A DNA stretch of 64,000 nt from Chamaelirium japonicum (taxonomy: Eukaryota; Streptophyta; Magnoliopsida; Liliales; Melanthiaceae): assembly GCA_947650365.1 (NCBI GenBank), contig CANTAL010000099.1, positions 372,001 to 436,000 on the forward strand, in the 5' to 3' direction. A model generated the notes under the pieces. The model was given only the letters and a program-made list of their open reading frames with translations, made no database searches and was not told the origin of the DNA. Positions 11,494-19,451 of this stretch are shown here, piece after piece. Each line of letters opens with the position of its first letter. Within the stretch, counting starts at the first letter, position 1. A program made the translations under genes and the position numbers.

Positions 11494-11496
11494 TCA
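11494..11496 (-). other. In-frame TGA 3, at the RNase H end
   Basis: TGA precedes the [12 protein letters not shown] region, where relatives carry arginine. Again compatible with CGA-to-TGA decay. Confidence 0.92.
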
Positions 11497-11748
11497 AGCT
11501 TTGGTATCTTTTTTTGAGAGAAGGTACCGTAAAGCCGCATGATCTGTATACACGATGACCTTAGATCCTATCAAATAAGGTCTAAATTTTTCTAGGGCAA
11601 AGACTACAGCTAACAATTCTTTTTCAGTTGTAGTGTAGTTTAGCTGTGCATTATTTAGAGTACGACTCGTATAATAGATTACATGGGGCAGCTTATCTAC
11701 TCTTTGACCCAAAACGGCTCCAATGGCATGATCTGATGCGTCACACAT
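11494..11748 (-). pseudogene. pol: RNase H segment (84 aa) between two stops
   Basis: Removes the RNA strand of the RNA-DNA hybrid and leaves the polypurine primer. The visible domain holds D3 in CDASD, E42 in TTEKE and D69 in YTDHAAL, three of the four metal-binding acids of Ty3-type RNase H; the fourth is expected in the ADHLSR motif of the next segment. In-frame sequence between 11817 and 11748 links it to RT without a shift. It ends at TGA 11494-11496, where the family usually has arginine before LIRW. Confidence 0.9.
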
Positions 11749-11814
11749 GATTTCAAATGGGATGGACCAGTTAGGAGGCTGGATGATGGGGGCAGAGGTA
11801 AGTTCTTTTTTTAA

Positions 11815-11817
11815 TCA
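11815..11817 (-). other. In-frame TGA 2, between RT and RNase H
   Basis: TGA follows the LEAFE codons, 495 codons after the first. The downstream frame, opening LKKEL, is still recognisable as the RT-RNase H link, so this is a point nonsense change. Confidence 0.9.
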
Positions 11818-13251
11818 CTCGAAAGCTTCTAGACAGGATTCATCAAAGGTAAAAGGTACATCTTTGGAAAGTAAATTGCATAACGGTCTTGAAAGTTTAC
11901 TAAAATCTTTAATGAATCGTCTATAAAACCCAGCATGGCCTAAGAATGATCTTATATCTTTAACCGATCGTGGGGGTGGAAGGTTAGAGATTAGATCAAT
12001 CTTTGCTTTGTCTACCTCAATCCCTTTATCAGAGATGACATGCCCCAAGATTATTCCTTTTTTCACCATAAAATGACATTTTTCCCAATTTAGCACTAGA
12101 TTTTTCTCTTTGCATCTTATAAGCACTAGTTCTAAGTGTTGCAAGCACTCTTGATAATTGGATCCAAAGACTGAAAAGTCATCCATAAATACTTCAAGAA
12201 AGCGTTCAACCATATCAGAGAAGATACTAGTCATACACCGCTGAAATGTAGCAGGTGCATTGCATAACCCAAAGGGCATGCGTCTATAGGCGAACGTTCC
12301 AAATGGACAAGTGAATGTAGTCTTCTCTTGATCCTCTGGTGCTATAGGAATTTGGTTATAACCGGAATAACCATCTAAAAAACAGTAGTAAGCATGTCCG
12401 GCTAACCGCTCTAGCATTTGATCTATGAAAGGGAGTGGAAAGTGATCTTTTCGTGTAGCAGAGTTTAACTTCCTATAGTCAATACATACTCTCCATCCAG
12501 TTTGCACTTTTGTAGGCACCAACTCATTACCTTCATTTATCACCACTGTGATACCCGATTTCTTTGGAACTACTTGGACAGGGCTCACCCAGGAGCTATC
12601 TGAAATCGGGTAAATCACTCCGGTATCCAAAAGTTTTAGTACTTCTGTCCTAACCACTTCCTTCATTGCAGGGTTTAGCCACCTTGAAGGTTCTCGACTT
12701 GTTTTAGTTTCTTCCTCGAGATAGATTCTATGTTGAACCACAGAGGGGCTTATGCCCTTTATATCGGCTATTGACCATCCTATAGCTTCTTTATGATCCT
12801 TAAGGATTTCAACAAGTTGTTTCTCTTGGTTTTCGTCTAGGTCTGAAGCTATTATGACCGGAAGGGTTTCAGCAGATCCTAAAAATACATATTTAAGATT
12901 TTCTGGTAATGGTTTTAGTTCTAACTTCGGGGGCTTTATTATTGAAGGTACAGGTGGTGTCAGAGAAGGTGTGAGGATTTCTGGCTTAGGCTGCCATTTG
13001 TTCATTTCGAAAGAAGGGGTAGCTTCTAGTAGTGCATTGATTTCATTGATATGATCATCAATATCAAAATCTTTTCCAAAATGTGCAAGGCAGGCTTCCA
13101 GTGGGTCATCATAGTTTACTTGCGATACTAAACTTTCTTCTTGTTCTTGCAAGTAGTTGACCTCTTCTACTTCATCACTTTCATCTCTCGGTTGTTTGCT
13201 CACATTAAATATATTCACTTGTATTGTCATGTTACCGAAAGAAATATTCAT
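11815..13251 (-). pseudogene. pol: Reverse transcriptase segment (478 aa) with protease tail
   Basis: Copies the element RNA into DNA. The first ATG in the segment lies at 13251, but the homologous frame already runs from the TGA at 13302, so this ATG is not a true start. The first ~20 residues (NISFGNMTIQVNIFNV) are the end of the protease region. RT fingers and palm span roughly residues 180-430: first catalytic aspartate D293 in FLDGYSGYNQ, second pair D357 and D358 in FMDD, then the thumb-connection motif GHAGFYRRFIKDFSK near 438-452. It ends at a TGA just after LEAFE, before the RNase H domain. No catalytic residue is missing. Confidence 0.92.
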
Positions 13252-13299
13252 AACACCATTCCGACAGTTAATTAGTGCATTCGATGTTGCTAGGAAAGG

Positions 13300-13302
13300 T
13301 CA
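13300..13302 (-). other. In-frame TGA 1, in protease
   Basis: TGA follows the VILG codons, where Athila-type proteases normally continue with arginine. A CGA-to-TGA transition at CpG fits; the frame continues unchanged on both sides. Confidence 0.93.
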
Positions 13303-15456
13303 CCCTAAGATTACCGGTACTCGATTAGTAAATTCAGTTGGTGGTTTTGTATCCAGGACCACAAAGTCAACAGGGAATACAAACTCTTCCACTTTGATGA
13401 GGACATCTTCCACTATCCCTTTAGGATATCGAATTGAAGCATCAGCTAGCTGGAGGGTCAATCTAGTGGGTTTTAACTCCCCCAGACCTAGTTCTTCATA
13501 TATGGAATATGGAAGGAGGTTGACACTCGCACCTAAGTCGAGCAAGGCTTTCTCAATGTGATATTCCCCTATTTCACAGGAAATAGTAGGACAACCAGGG
13601 TCCTTATATTTGATAGGGGTTGAGCATGAAATAACCGAACTAGCTTGCTGAGCCAGAAATGCTCTCTTGGGTACATTAGTTGCTCTCTTAAAAGTGCAAA
13701 GATCCTTTAAGAATTTAGCGTATGTAGGTATTTGTTGGATTGCATCTAAGAGTGGAATGTTGATTTTAACTTGTTTGAAAATTTCTAACATATTGTCCAT
13801 TTGCATTTTCTTCTTTGCTGGCTCTAGCCTTTGAGGATATGGGGCTCTAGGGATATAGGTTCTAAGAGGTGGTTCACTAGGTGATGCCATACTTTCAGTA
13901 TCGTGTCTTGTGTTCTCCCTAATTTCCTCTTGTGATTTTGGCTCCTCTTCAGGTGTTTCTTCAGTTCCTATATCATTCTGCCTAGGTTCCTCAGTTTCCT
14001 TAGGAGGTTCTATCATGTTATCAACTTGCCGTCCTGACCTAAGTGTAGTAATTGCATTTGCCTGCTCATGGCCTTTTCCTTTGATGTCATGAATTTCAAA
14101 TTGCCCCCTTAGATTTGACCCTTTAGGATTAGCCTCAGGTTGACTCGGGAATGTACCCTTATCCCTTGTATTCAAAGAATCAGCTAGTTGACTAACAGTG
14201 TATTCTAACTTCGCAATAGATTGTGTGTTAGCACTAATGCTTTGTGCGGTGCTTTGTTGGAATTGGAGGGTATTCTGAGCTAATAGTTTCATCGTTTCCT
14301 CTAGAGAATTGATTCTTTGATTATCTGGGTTAGGGGTGGCATTTTGTATAGGTGGCTTTGGAAATCCTGGAGGTGGTACAGGCTGAGATGGGCCACCTTG
14401 GTATGGACCTTTAGTCCATGAGAAATTTGGATGATTCTTCCATCCTTCATTGTAAGTGTTTGAATATGGATTATACCTTTGTTGATTATCAAAACGATTG
14501 TTTTGATACAGAGCATTGATTTTTTCCATATTATTTTCTTGTCCCCCTAACATCGGGCATCGATGATCCGCATGGGTAGGCTCACTACAAATTGAACAAA
14601 TAGGAAAGCTAGGCTCATTATTGCAACTCATAGTTTGATTAAGGCTTAGTGCTTCTAAGGTATTCGGAGCGGGAGTCCTATTTCCTTGATTCATTTCTAA
14701 AGCCTCTAAGCGTCTCATTACTGTGGCTAATTTAGCTTCTGCTTCGAATTTAGGTTCCACTTTATAGAGCCCACCCTGGGCAGTAGGGAGGGGTTTCCTA
14801 GATTCTTCTTTGATTGGTTCCCACTGTAGTGTGTTCTCGGCAATTTCTTCTAAGTAGGTCCAGGCTTGATCTGCTGTCTTTTTGGTGAACTCACCATTAC
14901 AACACGATTCTACCATGGTCTTAGATGGGTAGTTCAACCCTTCATAAAGGATTTGGACTAGTCTAATTTTTTCAAAGCCATGGTGTGGACAGTGCAGAAG
15001 TAGGTCCTTAAATCTTTCTATGTATTTATAGAGAGCTTCACCTTCCAGTTGGTGAAACACATTCAAGGCCTGACGAATCGAGGCCGTCTTTTGTTTAGAA
15101 TAGAATTTTCTATAAAAGAGCTCGAGTAGGCCTACCCAAGTAGTTATGGATCCAGCTTGTAAGGCATAAAGCCATGCTTTAGCCTTTTCTTTTAGCGAGA
15201 AGGGAAATAACCTAAGTTTGAGGTTTTCTTCGGACATATTATCGAATTTCATTGTTCCACATATGTCCTCAAATTCCCTCACATGTTGATATGGATTTTC
15301 CTGCTCCATTCCCCGAAAGACGGGAAGCATTTGGATTAAGCCAGATTTTAATTCAAATTTTGCATTAGTATTGGGTAAGGTTATGCAAGAAGGTTGTGTA
15401 GCCCTAGTGGGATACATATAATCCCCTAAGGTGATTGCTTGCGGCTGTTCCGCCAT
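13300..15456 (-). CDS. gag: Gag and N-terminal protease segment (718 aa)
   Basis: Gag forms the virus-like particle and binds element RNA; the protease cleaves the polyprotein. Residues about 40-260 match the plant retrotransposon Gag style (IQMLPVFRGMEQENPYQHVR and a tryptophan- and leucine-rich capsid-like core). A zinc knuckle CX2CX4HX4C uses C287, C290, H295 and C300 to bind RNA. Residues about 310-540 are a proline-, asparagine- and glutamate-rich linker. The retropepsin begins near residue 615, with catalytic D640 in DLGAS. The segment stops at TGA right after VPVILG, in the last conserved part of the protease, so the protease here lacks only its C-terminal strand. The ATG is followed by MAEQPQAITLGDYM, a plausible natural start; the upstream leader has no competing long frame. 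Confidence 0.92.
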   Translation of the reverse strand: MAEQPQAITLGDYMYPTRATQPSCITLPNTNAKFELKSGLIQMLPVFRGMEQENPYQHVREFEDICGTMKFDNMSEENLKLRLFPFSLKEKAKAWLYALQAGSITTWVGLLELFYRKFYSKQKTASIRQALNVFHQLEGEALYKYIERFKDLLLHCPHHGFEKIRLVQILYEGLNYPSKTMVESCCNGEFTKKTADQAWTYLEEIAENTLQWEPIKEESRKPLPTAQGGLYKVEPKFEAEAKLATVMRRLEALEMNQGNRTPAPNTLEALSLNQTMSCNNEPSFPICSICSEPTHADHRCPMLGGQENNMEKINALYQNNRFDNQQRYNPYSNTYNEGWKNHPNFSWTKGPYQGGPSQPVPPPGFPKPPIQNATPNPDNQRINSLEETMKLLAQNTLQFQQSTAQSISANTQSIAKLEYTVSQLADSLNTRDKGTFPSQPEANPKGSNLRGQFEIHDIKGKGHEQANAITTLRSGRQVDNMIEPPKETEEPRQNDIGTEETPEEEPKSQEEIRENTRHDTESMASPSEPPLRTYIPRAPYPQRLEPAKKKMQMDNMLEIFKQVKINIPLLDAIQQIPTYAKFLKDLCTFKRATNVPKRAFLAQQASSVISCSTPIKYKDPGCPTISCEIGEYHIEKALLDLGASVNLLPYSIYEELGLGELKPTRLTLQLADASIRYPKGIVEDVLIKVEEFVFPVDFVVLDTKPPTEFTNRVPVILG

Positions 15457-16098
15457 TTCTAAGATGTTATTGTAATCAACTCTAACTAATCTTTTTCCTA
15501 CACGTGCCCAAACTGTGGACTGTGTGTCCAGATTAATGTGCCAATTAAGTAATAGTAGTTCAACGAATATAATGCTACGCTAGTAAAGAAAACAGAGTAC
15601 GTACTTTAGTAGGATAACTATGCAAATAGAGAGTACTATTATGCAATGCAACACCCTAGCAAATGGTTTCTATCGATGCAAGGTTGAGTGTACACCTCAG
15701 ACTGAGACACACATACAACTATAAGAGGTGTATGTGCCGAGCTGGCGACAACCTTACAAAGTTGCGATGCAATTCGATTATTTGATCTACGGTGAAAGTT
15801 TGCACATTAGCCGGTTACCCTAATTACTACGGTTGTTGAATCAGCAGGAGTAAACAATAGGAGTACGTAATCAAACCCACTGACTGGAGAGGCGTGGGTA
15901 AGGATTTGAGTACTTACCTTTGCGATGCTTATGCACGTTTTTCGTTGAGCGTGTAAATACCTGAAAAGTTAAACAGAAGATAATAAGTACGAAAGAGACA
16001 AAATACGAAAATAGAATAACTAAGAATACTAATACTGACTTTTTTTTTTTCTTTTTAAAGCAAATAAAAACTAAACTTTAATAGTTTTCAAACTCAAG
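15457..16098 (-). other. 5' leader between primer site and gag
   Basis: About 640 nt, AT-rich, untranslated in the element RNA. It contains a hairpin at 15710-15736 that matches one in the 3' region and an oligo(T) run at 16041-16050. Packaging or dimerisation signals are expected in such leaders, but none can be proven here. Confidence 0.7.
15710..15736 (-). other. Leader hairpin, copy 1 of a conserved pair
   Basis: CACATACA (15710-15717) pairs perfectly with TGTATGTG (15729-15736). The flanks GAGACA and CCGAG are shared with the hairpin at 9078-9099. Stem position 8 is A:T here and G:C there, a compensatory change. Confidence 0.65.
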
Positions 16099-16116
16099 TC
16101 CCCGGCAACGGCGCCA
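16099..16116 (-). promoter_or_regulatory. Primer-binding site for tRNA-Asp
   Basis: The plus strand reads TCCCCGGCAACGGCGCCA, 18 nt identical to the 3' end of plant tRNA-Asp(GUC) including CCA as I recall it, so the minus-strand RNA pairs with that tRNA to prime reverse transcription. It lies 6 nt from the inner end of the 5' LTR. This is not a tRNA gene: only the acceptor and T-arm side is present. Confidence 0.93.
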
Positions 16117-16429
16117 AAAACTTGTTGTGATTTTAAATTGTTATACCGCAAGTGCACGGCGTCTATCTAATAGACAGTGGCAAATACGGGTCGATCCCAC
16201 AGAGACTTGGATGAAAACTAATTAAAGGAAAGTTAAAGCTAATTAATTTTATATCTTAGTTTAAAAAGGTTGATTTTTTTGTGAAATTGTTTTATAACGG
16301 GAAATACGGAACGCAAAACTGAAAGCTAATTAAGATTGAGGGTGTAGTCTATATGGATGGATATTCTAAGCTCTAGAATCCGCACAAGTAGCGATCTAAA
16401 CTATACTTTTAGATGATTTTCAAGATGTT

Positions 16430-16460
16430 CACGGAGATACGAAGTCAATCTATCTCCGTG
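16430..16460. other. Strong hairpin in U5 of the 5' LTR
   Basis: CACGGAGATA (16430-16439) pairs perfectly with TATCTCCGTG (16451-16460) around an 11-nt loop. The 3' LTR copy is at 5171-5201. A second small stem, GATCAC with GTGATC, follows at 16487-16505. Confidence 0.7.
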
Positions 16461-16537
16461 GATGATATTCAATGGAGCACTATTATGATCACGAATGTAG
16501 TGATCTTCCTCGCTTTAATGGAATAAGCCAGAAATAA

Positions 16538-16683
16538 TTCTCCGTAAAATTCGGAGTAATAACAGAAGCTAACACTATGTAATGATTCTCCGTAAAACTA
16601 CTCGTAATGACGAAGAATAAAACTATGCGATAAACCTCTGTAGAACTCTGATAATAACGGAGAATAAAGCTAACTTATTACGG
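16538..16683. repeat. Degenerate 48-49-bp tandem repeat in the LTR (three copies)
   Basis: Copies start at 16538 and 16586 with TTCTCCGTAAAA and at about 16635 with CCTCTGTAGAAC, each followed by GTAAT or ATAAT and GAAG- or GAGAATAAA-like words. The 3' LTR equivalent is 5279-5424. The first copy can form a CTCCG-CGGAG stem. Confidence 0.6.
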
Positions 16684-16969
16684 AAATTTTAATCAAGCAT
16701 GAATGAGCAAAGATCACTTTATTTTCATTAAACGCACTAAAATATGAAAATCAAATAAGAGCATGGTTTAGATACGACTACAAGGCTTCATCCAGAACTT
16801 AGAACGGTGGTTTAGCCTCGCATGGCCATGTGGTCGTTGATGGCGGATATTCCTTTGCAGATGACGAACCCGGTGATGATTGCGACGTGCGACGATGATG
16901 ACGCGGCTCGGCTTGGAGACGGTTGCGTGGTGATGGCCGTGGCTTCGAGAACGGTGGATGTGGCTCGGA

Positions 16970-17054
16970 GGTGATGGTCGATGGCGTGCCGGTGGTGAAA
17001 TTTGATGGATTGATTCGGTGGTGATGGTCGATGGCGTGCCGGTGGTGAAATTTG
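16970..17054. repeat. 50-bp period duplication in R of the 5' LTR
   Basis: A 35-nt sequence starting GGTGATGGTCGATGGCG occurs at 16970 and again at 17020. The same pair is at 5711 and 5761 in the 3' LTR, so it predates this insertion. Confidence 0.9.
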
Positions 17055-17093
17055 TGGTCCCAAGCTCCCCCTGGGTTCGTCCGTGCCCCCCTC

Positions 17094-17099
17094 TATATA
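17094..17099 (-). promoter_or_regulatory. TATA box of the 5' LTR
   Basis: The sense strand reads CTATATAGAGG in a locally GC-rich stretch. Transcription would start about 25-32 nt further left, near 17065. The same box in the 3' LTR lies at 5835-5840. Assignment rests on sequence and on a sensible U3/R split. Confidence 0.6.
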
Positions 17100-17171
17100 G
17101 GATAGAGAGAGAAAAAGAGAGATTCGGTTGGGTAGAAAAGGAAACAACAGGGCCGGCTGATTGGGTAATGA

Positions 17172-17196
17172 AGAGAGAGAGAGAGAGAGAGAGAGA
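17172..17196 (-). repeat. GA/CT microsatellite upstream of the TATA box
   Basis: 25-nt pure AG run on the plus strand (CT in sense), 21 nt at 5913-5933 in the 3' LTR. It accounts for the whole LTR length difference. The surrounding 17100-17560 is GA-rich, with several copies of GAGAATCCCG-type words. CT-rich tracts near plant promoters can affect expression. Confidence 0.85.
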
Positions 17197-17282
17197 ATAA
17201 GGAAAGAGAGAGAACGTAGAGAATCCGAGAGAGAGGATACGTTCGGTGGGCGTGTTTGGCTTTGAAGGCTGCATGCATGAGG

Positions 17283-18349
17283 TGGGATCGGACGGCTATG
17301 TTGATGTGAGAGAAACGTGGGAGAGAGAGATCGGTGGTTGGCTGGGTGGTTGGGTGACTTGGGTCTCGATCGGGTAAGGTAGAGGAGAGAGTAAGGAAAG
17401 AGAGAGAATAACGGTTGAGTTAGAGAGAGAATCCCGTAGATAGAGAGAAGATCGGTTGAGAGAGAGGGACGTCCGGAGTTGGAGAGAGAGAATCCCGGAG
17501 AGAGGGAAAGGAAAGAGAGAGAAACGGGAGAGAAAGAGAATCCCGTAGAGAGAGTTTCGGTTGCTGCTAGTCCTGCATGCCATCGGACGGCTGTGGTTTT
17601 GTTGAGAAGAGAGGGACGTTCTGATGGGATTCGGTTTTAAAGGGAGGCATGGAATGGCTGTATCGGATCGGACGGCTGTGATGGTTGACTGGGTTTTGAT
17701 GCACTAGATGGCTGTGATTCAGTGGGGAAGAGATGCTCGGCTGGGTGTAATGGTAGGGAGTCCGGTTCACATGCATGTGTTTGGCCCGGTGAGTGCAATG
17801 CATGGGTTTTACATTTGGAACGGATGACTGCGATGGTATTTGGATCGGAATAGAAATAGGGGATGTGATTAGTTGGGACTGGAGTGAGATCAGACGGCTG
17901 GGTTTCATATGCATGGGTGTGGTGCATGCTGATGCAAGGGACGGGTGTGATGGTCTGCCTTGATGGGAGAAAGATAGTTGGGTGCAATGGGCTCACATGC
18001 AAGCATGCCTGGGAGGATTGCAATCGGACGGTTGCGATTAGTTGCAATGTGGATGTTTAGAGAGGGAGATATAGAGAGATGGAGGATCGGGTGGTCGAGA
18101 TCGGGTGCACAAGTGGGGACTTGGGTGTAATCAAACGAACGGTTATGATAAGATCAAGCTGGGTTTGGACAAGGTTTGCACGGAGTGTTTTGGCTTTGCA
18201 CGGCTATCTAGGCCATCGGATGGCTCTGATTAAATGAAAATAAAGAAAAGGAAGAGAATGAGGATATGAGGAGTTTGGGCGATTGGGATTGATTCGGATG
18301 CAAGGGATGACTCGGTTGGAACCTTGATCGACGGGGTATTACACGGCTA
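17283..18349. promoter_or_regulatory. Dispersed ATCGGACGGCTGTGAT-like motif cluster in U3
   Basis: Around ten degenerate copies of a word close to ATCGGACGGCTGTGAT lie at irregular spacing through U3; in the 3' LTR they are near 6024, 6319, 6404, 6443, 6556, 6626, 6760, 6870, 6952 and 7078. Repeated short words in U3 often act as transcription-factor sites, but no named site is claimed. Confidence 0.5.
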
Positions 18350-18906
18350 TGATGGAAAAAGAGAGTAGAATAGGGAGAAGAAAGGTGGTAGGTTCGGGTG
18401 TTCTCCGTGCCACGTCTGTAAGTCACCATCATGCCTCATTAAGCTCCGTAGAATGTCCGGGGGTCTTCGTCCGCCCGATGAAGTCAATTCTCCGCCAAAT
18501 CATGTACTTAGTCTTTGCTCCATTGTTCTTCAGAAACTGCTTCAAAACATATTATGCATCCTTCATCGGGTCACCGTGAGAGTATCCAACGCTTCAGTAT
18601 GATGCCCTTGAGCTGACTGCATCGCGTACCGGGTCAATTCCCTGAAAAACACACATAAAATGACGCGTGTAAGATACCAATGCGATTATCGATAAAAAGA
18701 ATAATTTGGATTATCGGGCTCCGTATTTTTCATGTATGCAATGTATGAGAGCGAACCAATATGCCACTGTGTTCGTATGAAAGTCTACTAAGCAGTGGTG
18801 CAAAGATAATTATGCAGTTTACGTGTAGTATGAAAGTTTTACGTAGCAAACTGATGATATATGCATAATACTAAAAGGATAATTCGCACAAATTGGCCGC
18901 TCAACA

Positions 18907-18911
18907 GATCG
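18907..18911. repeat. Target-site duplication, right copy (GATCG)
   Basis: GATCG immediately after the CAACA terminus, matching 4859-4863. Satellite units resume at once. Confidence 0.95.
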
Positions 18912-19435
18912 TATGAATGAATTAGATTGGATCGTATGAATGAATTAGAATGGATTGTACGAATGAAATAGAATAGATCGTACGAATGAATTAGAATGGA
19001 TCCTACGAATGAATTAGAATAGATTGTGCGAATGAATTAGAATGGATCTGGATCGTGTAACCATTCTAATTCATTCGTACGACCCATTCTAATTCATTCG
19101 CACGATCCATTCTAATTCATTCGTACGATCTATTCTATTTCATTCGTACAATCCATTCTAATTCATTCATACGATCCAATCTAATTCATTCATATGATCC
19201 ATTCTAATTCATTCGTACAATCCATTCTAATTCATTCGTACGATCTATTCTATTTCATTCGTACAATCCATTCTAATTCATTCATACGATCCAATCTAAT
19301 TCATTCATACGATCCATTCTAATTCATTCGTACGATCCATTAGAATGGAGAATGGATTAGAATAGATCGTACGAATGAATTAGAATGGATCGTGCGAATG
19401 AATTAGAATGGGTCGTACGAATGAATTAGAATGGA

Positions 19436-19451
19436 TACACGATCCAGATCT
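19436..19451. repeat. Junction family J1 (R-to-F switch), representative
   Basis: TACACGATCCAGATCC, not explained by the 23-bp unit, sits exactly where orientation flips from R to F. The same junction occurs at 23104, 27804, 31254, 33604, 44626 (one change), 51415 and 55112 (one change). Its reverse complement occurs at 4607-4622, 19044-19059 and 53563-53578, again at R-to-F flips. Eleven copies of one breakpoint imply amplification after a single inversion event. Confidence 0.85.

Larger units (their letters stand above)
10024..15456 (-). pseudogene. gag-pol: gag-pol polyprotein frame, interrupted by three TGA codons
   Basis: One continuous reading frame of 1,811 codons encodes Gag, protease, reverse transcriptase, RNase H and integrase in the Ty3/gypsy order. 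It starts with ATG at 15456 and ends with TAA at 10024-10026. Internal TGA codons occur at 13300-13302, 11815-11817 and 11494-11496; distances between them are multiples of three, so there is no frameshift. At the first and third the family normally has arginine, so CGA-to-TGA changes at methylated CpG explain them; the second probably has the same origin but its ancestral residue is less certain. Active-site residues of all enzymes are kept. Efficient readthrough of all three is unlikely, so I call it a pseudogene that may be mobilised in trans. Confidence 0.9.
4864..18906 (-). mobile_element. Ty3/gypsy LTR retrotransposon, Athila-type, near-complete
   Basis: A 14,043-bp element on the minus strand with the order 5' LTR (16123-18906), primer-binding site, leader, gag-protease-RT-RNase H-integrase, an extra protease-like ORF, long 3' noncoding region, polypurine tract and 3' LTR (4864-7643). 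Termini are TGTTG and CAACA; a 5-bp duplication GATCG flanks it. Assignment to Athila rests on the protein sequence style (protease DLGAS, RT FMDD, integrase HHCC and D,D35E, GPF tail without chromodomain), the tRNA-Asp primer site, long LTRs and a long region after pol. About ten LTR-LTR substitutions in 2,780 bp (0.36 percent) indicate recent insertion, roughly 0.14 million years at 1.3e-8 per site per year (an assumed rate). Three in-frame TGA codons make it probably unable to make its own polyprotein. Confidence 0.96.
16123..18906 (-). repeat. 5' LTR (2,784 bp), carries the promoter
   Basis: Right copy of the terminal repeat and the one that drives transcription leftward. A TATA box at 17094-17099 divides it into a U3 of about 1.8 kb to the right and R-U5 of about 0.95 kb to the left. 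The extra 4 bp relative to the 3' LTR are entirely in the GA microsatellite (17172-17196). The primer-binding site starts 6 bp beyond its inner end. Confidence 0.96.

Noticed and set aside
16099-16116. tRNA gene fragment
   Set aside because: Only 18 nt of the tRNA 3' end are present, at the exact place of a primer-binding site.
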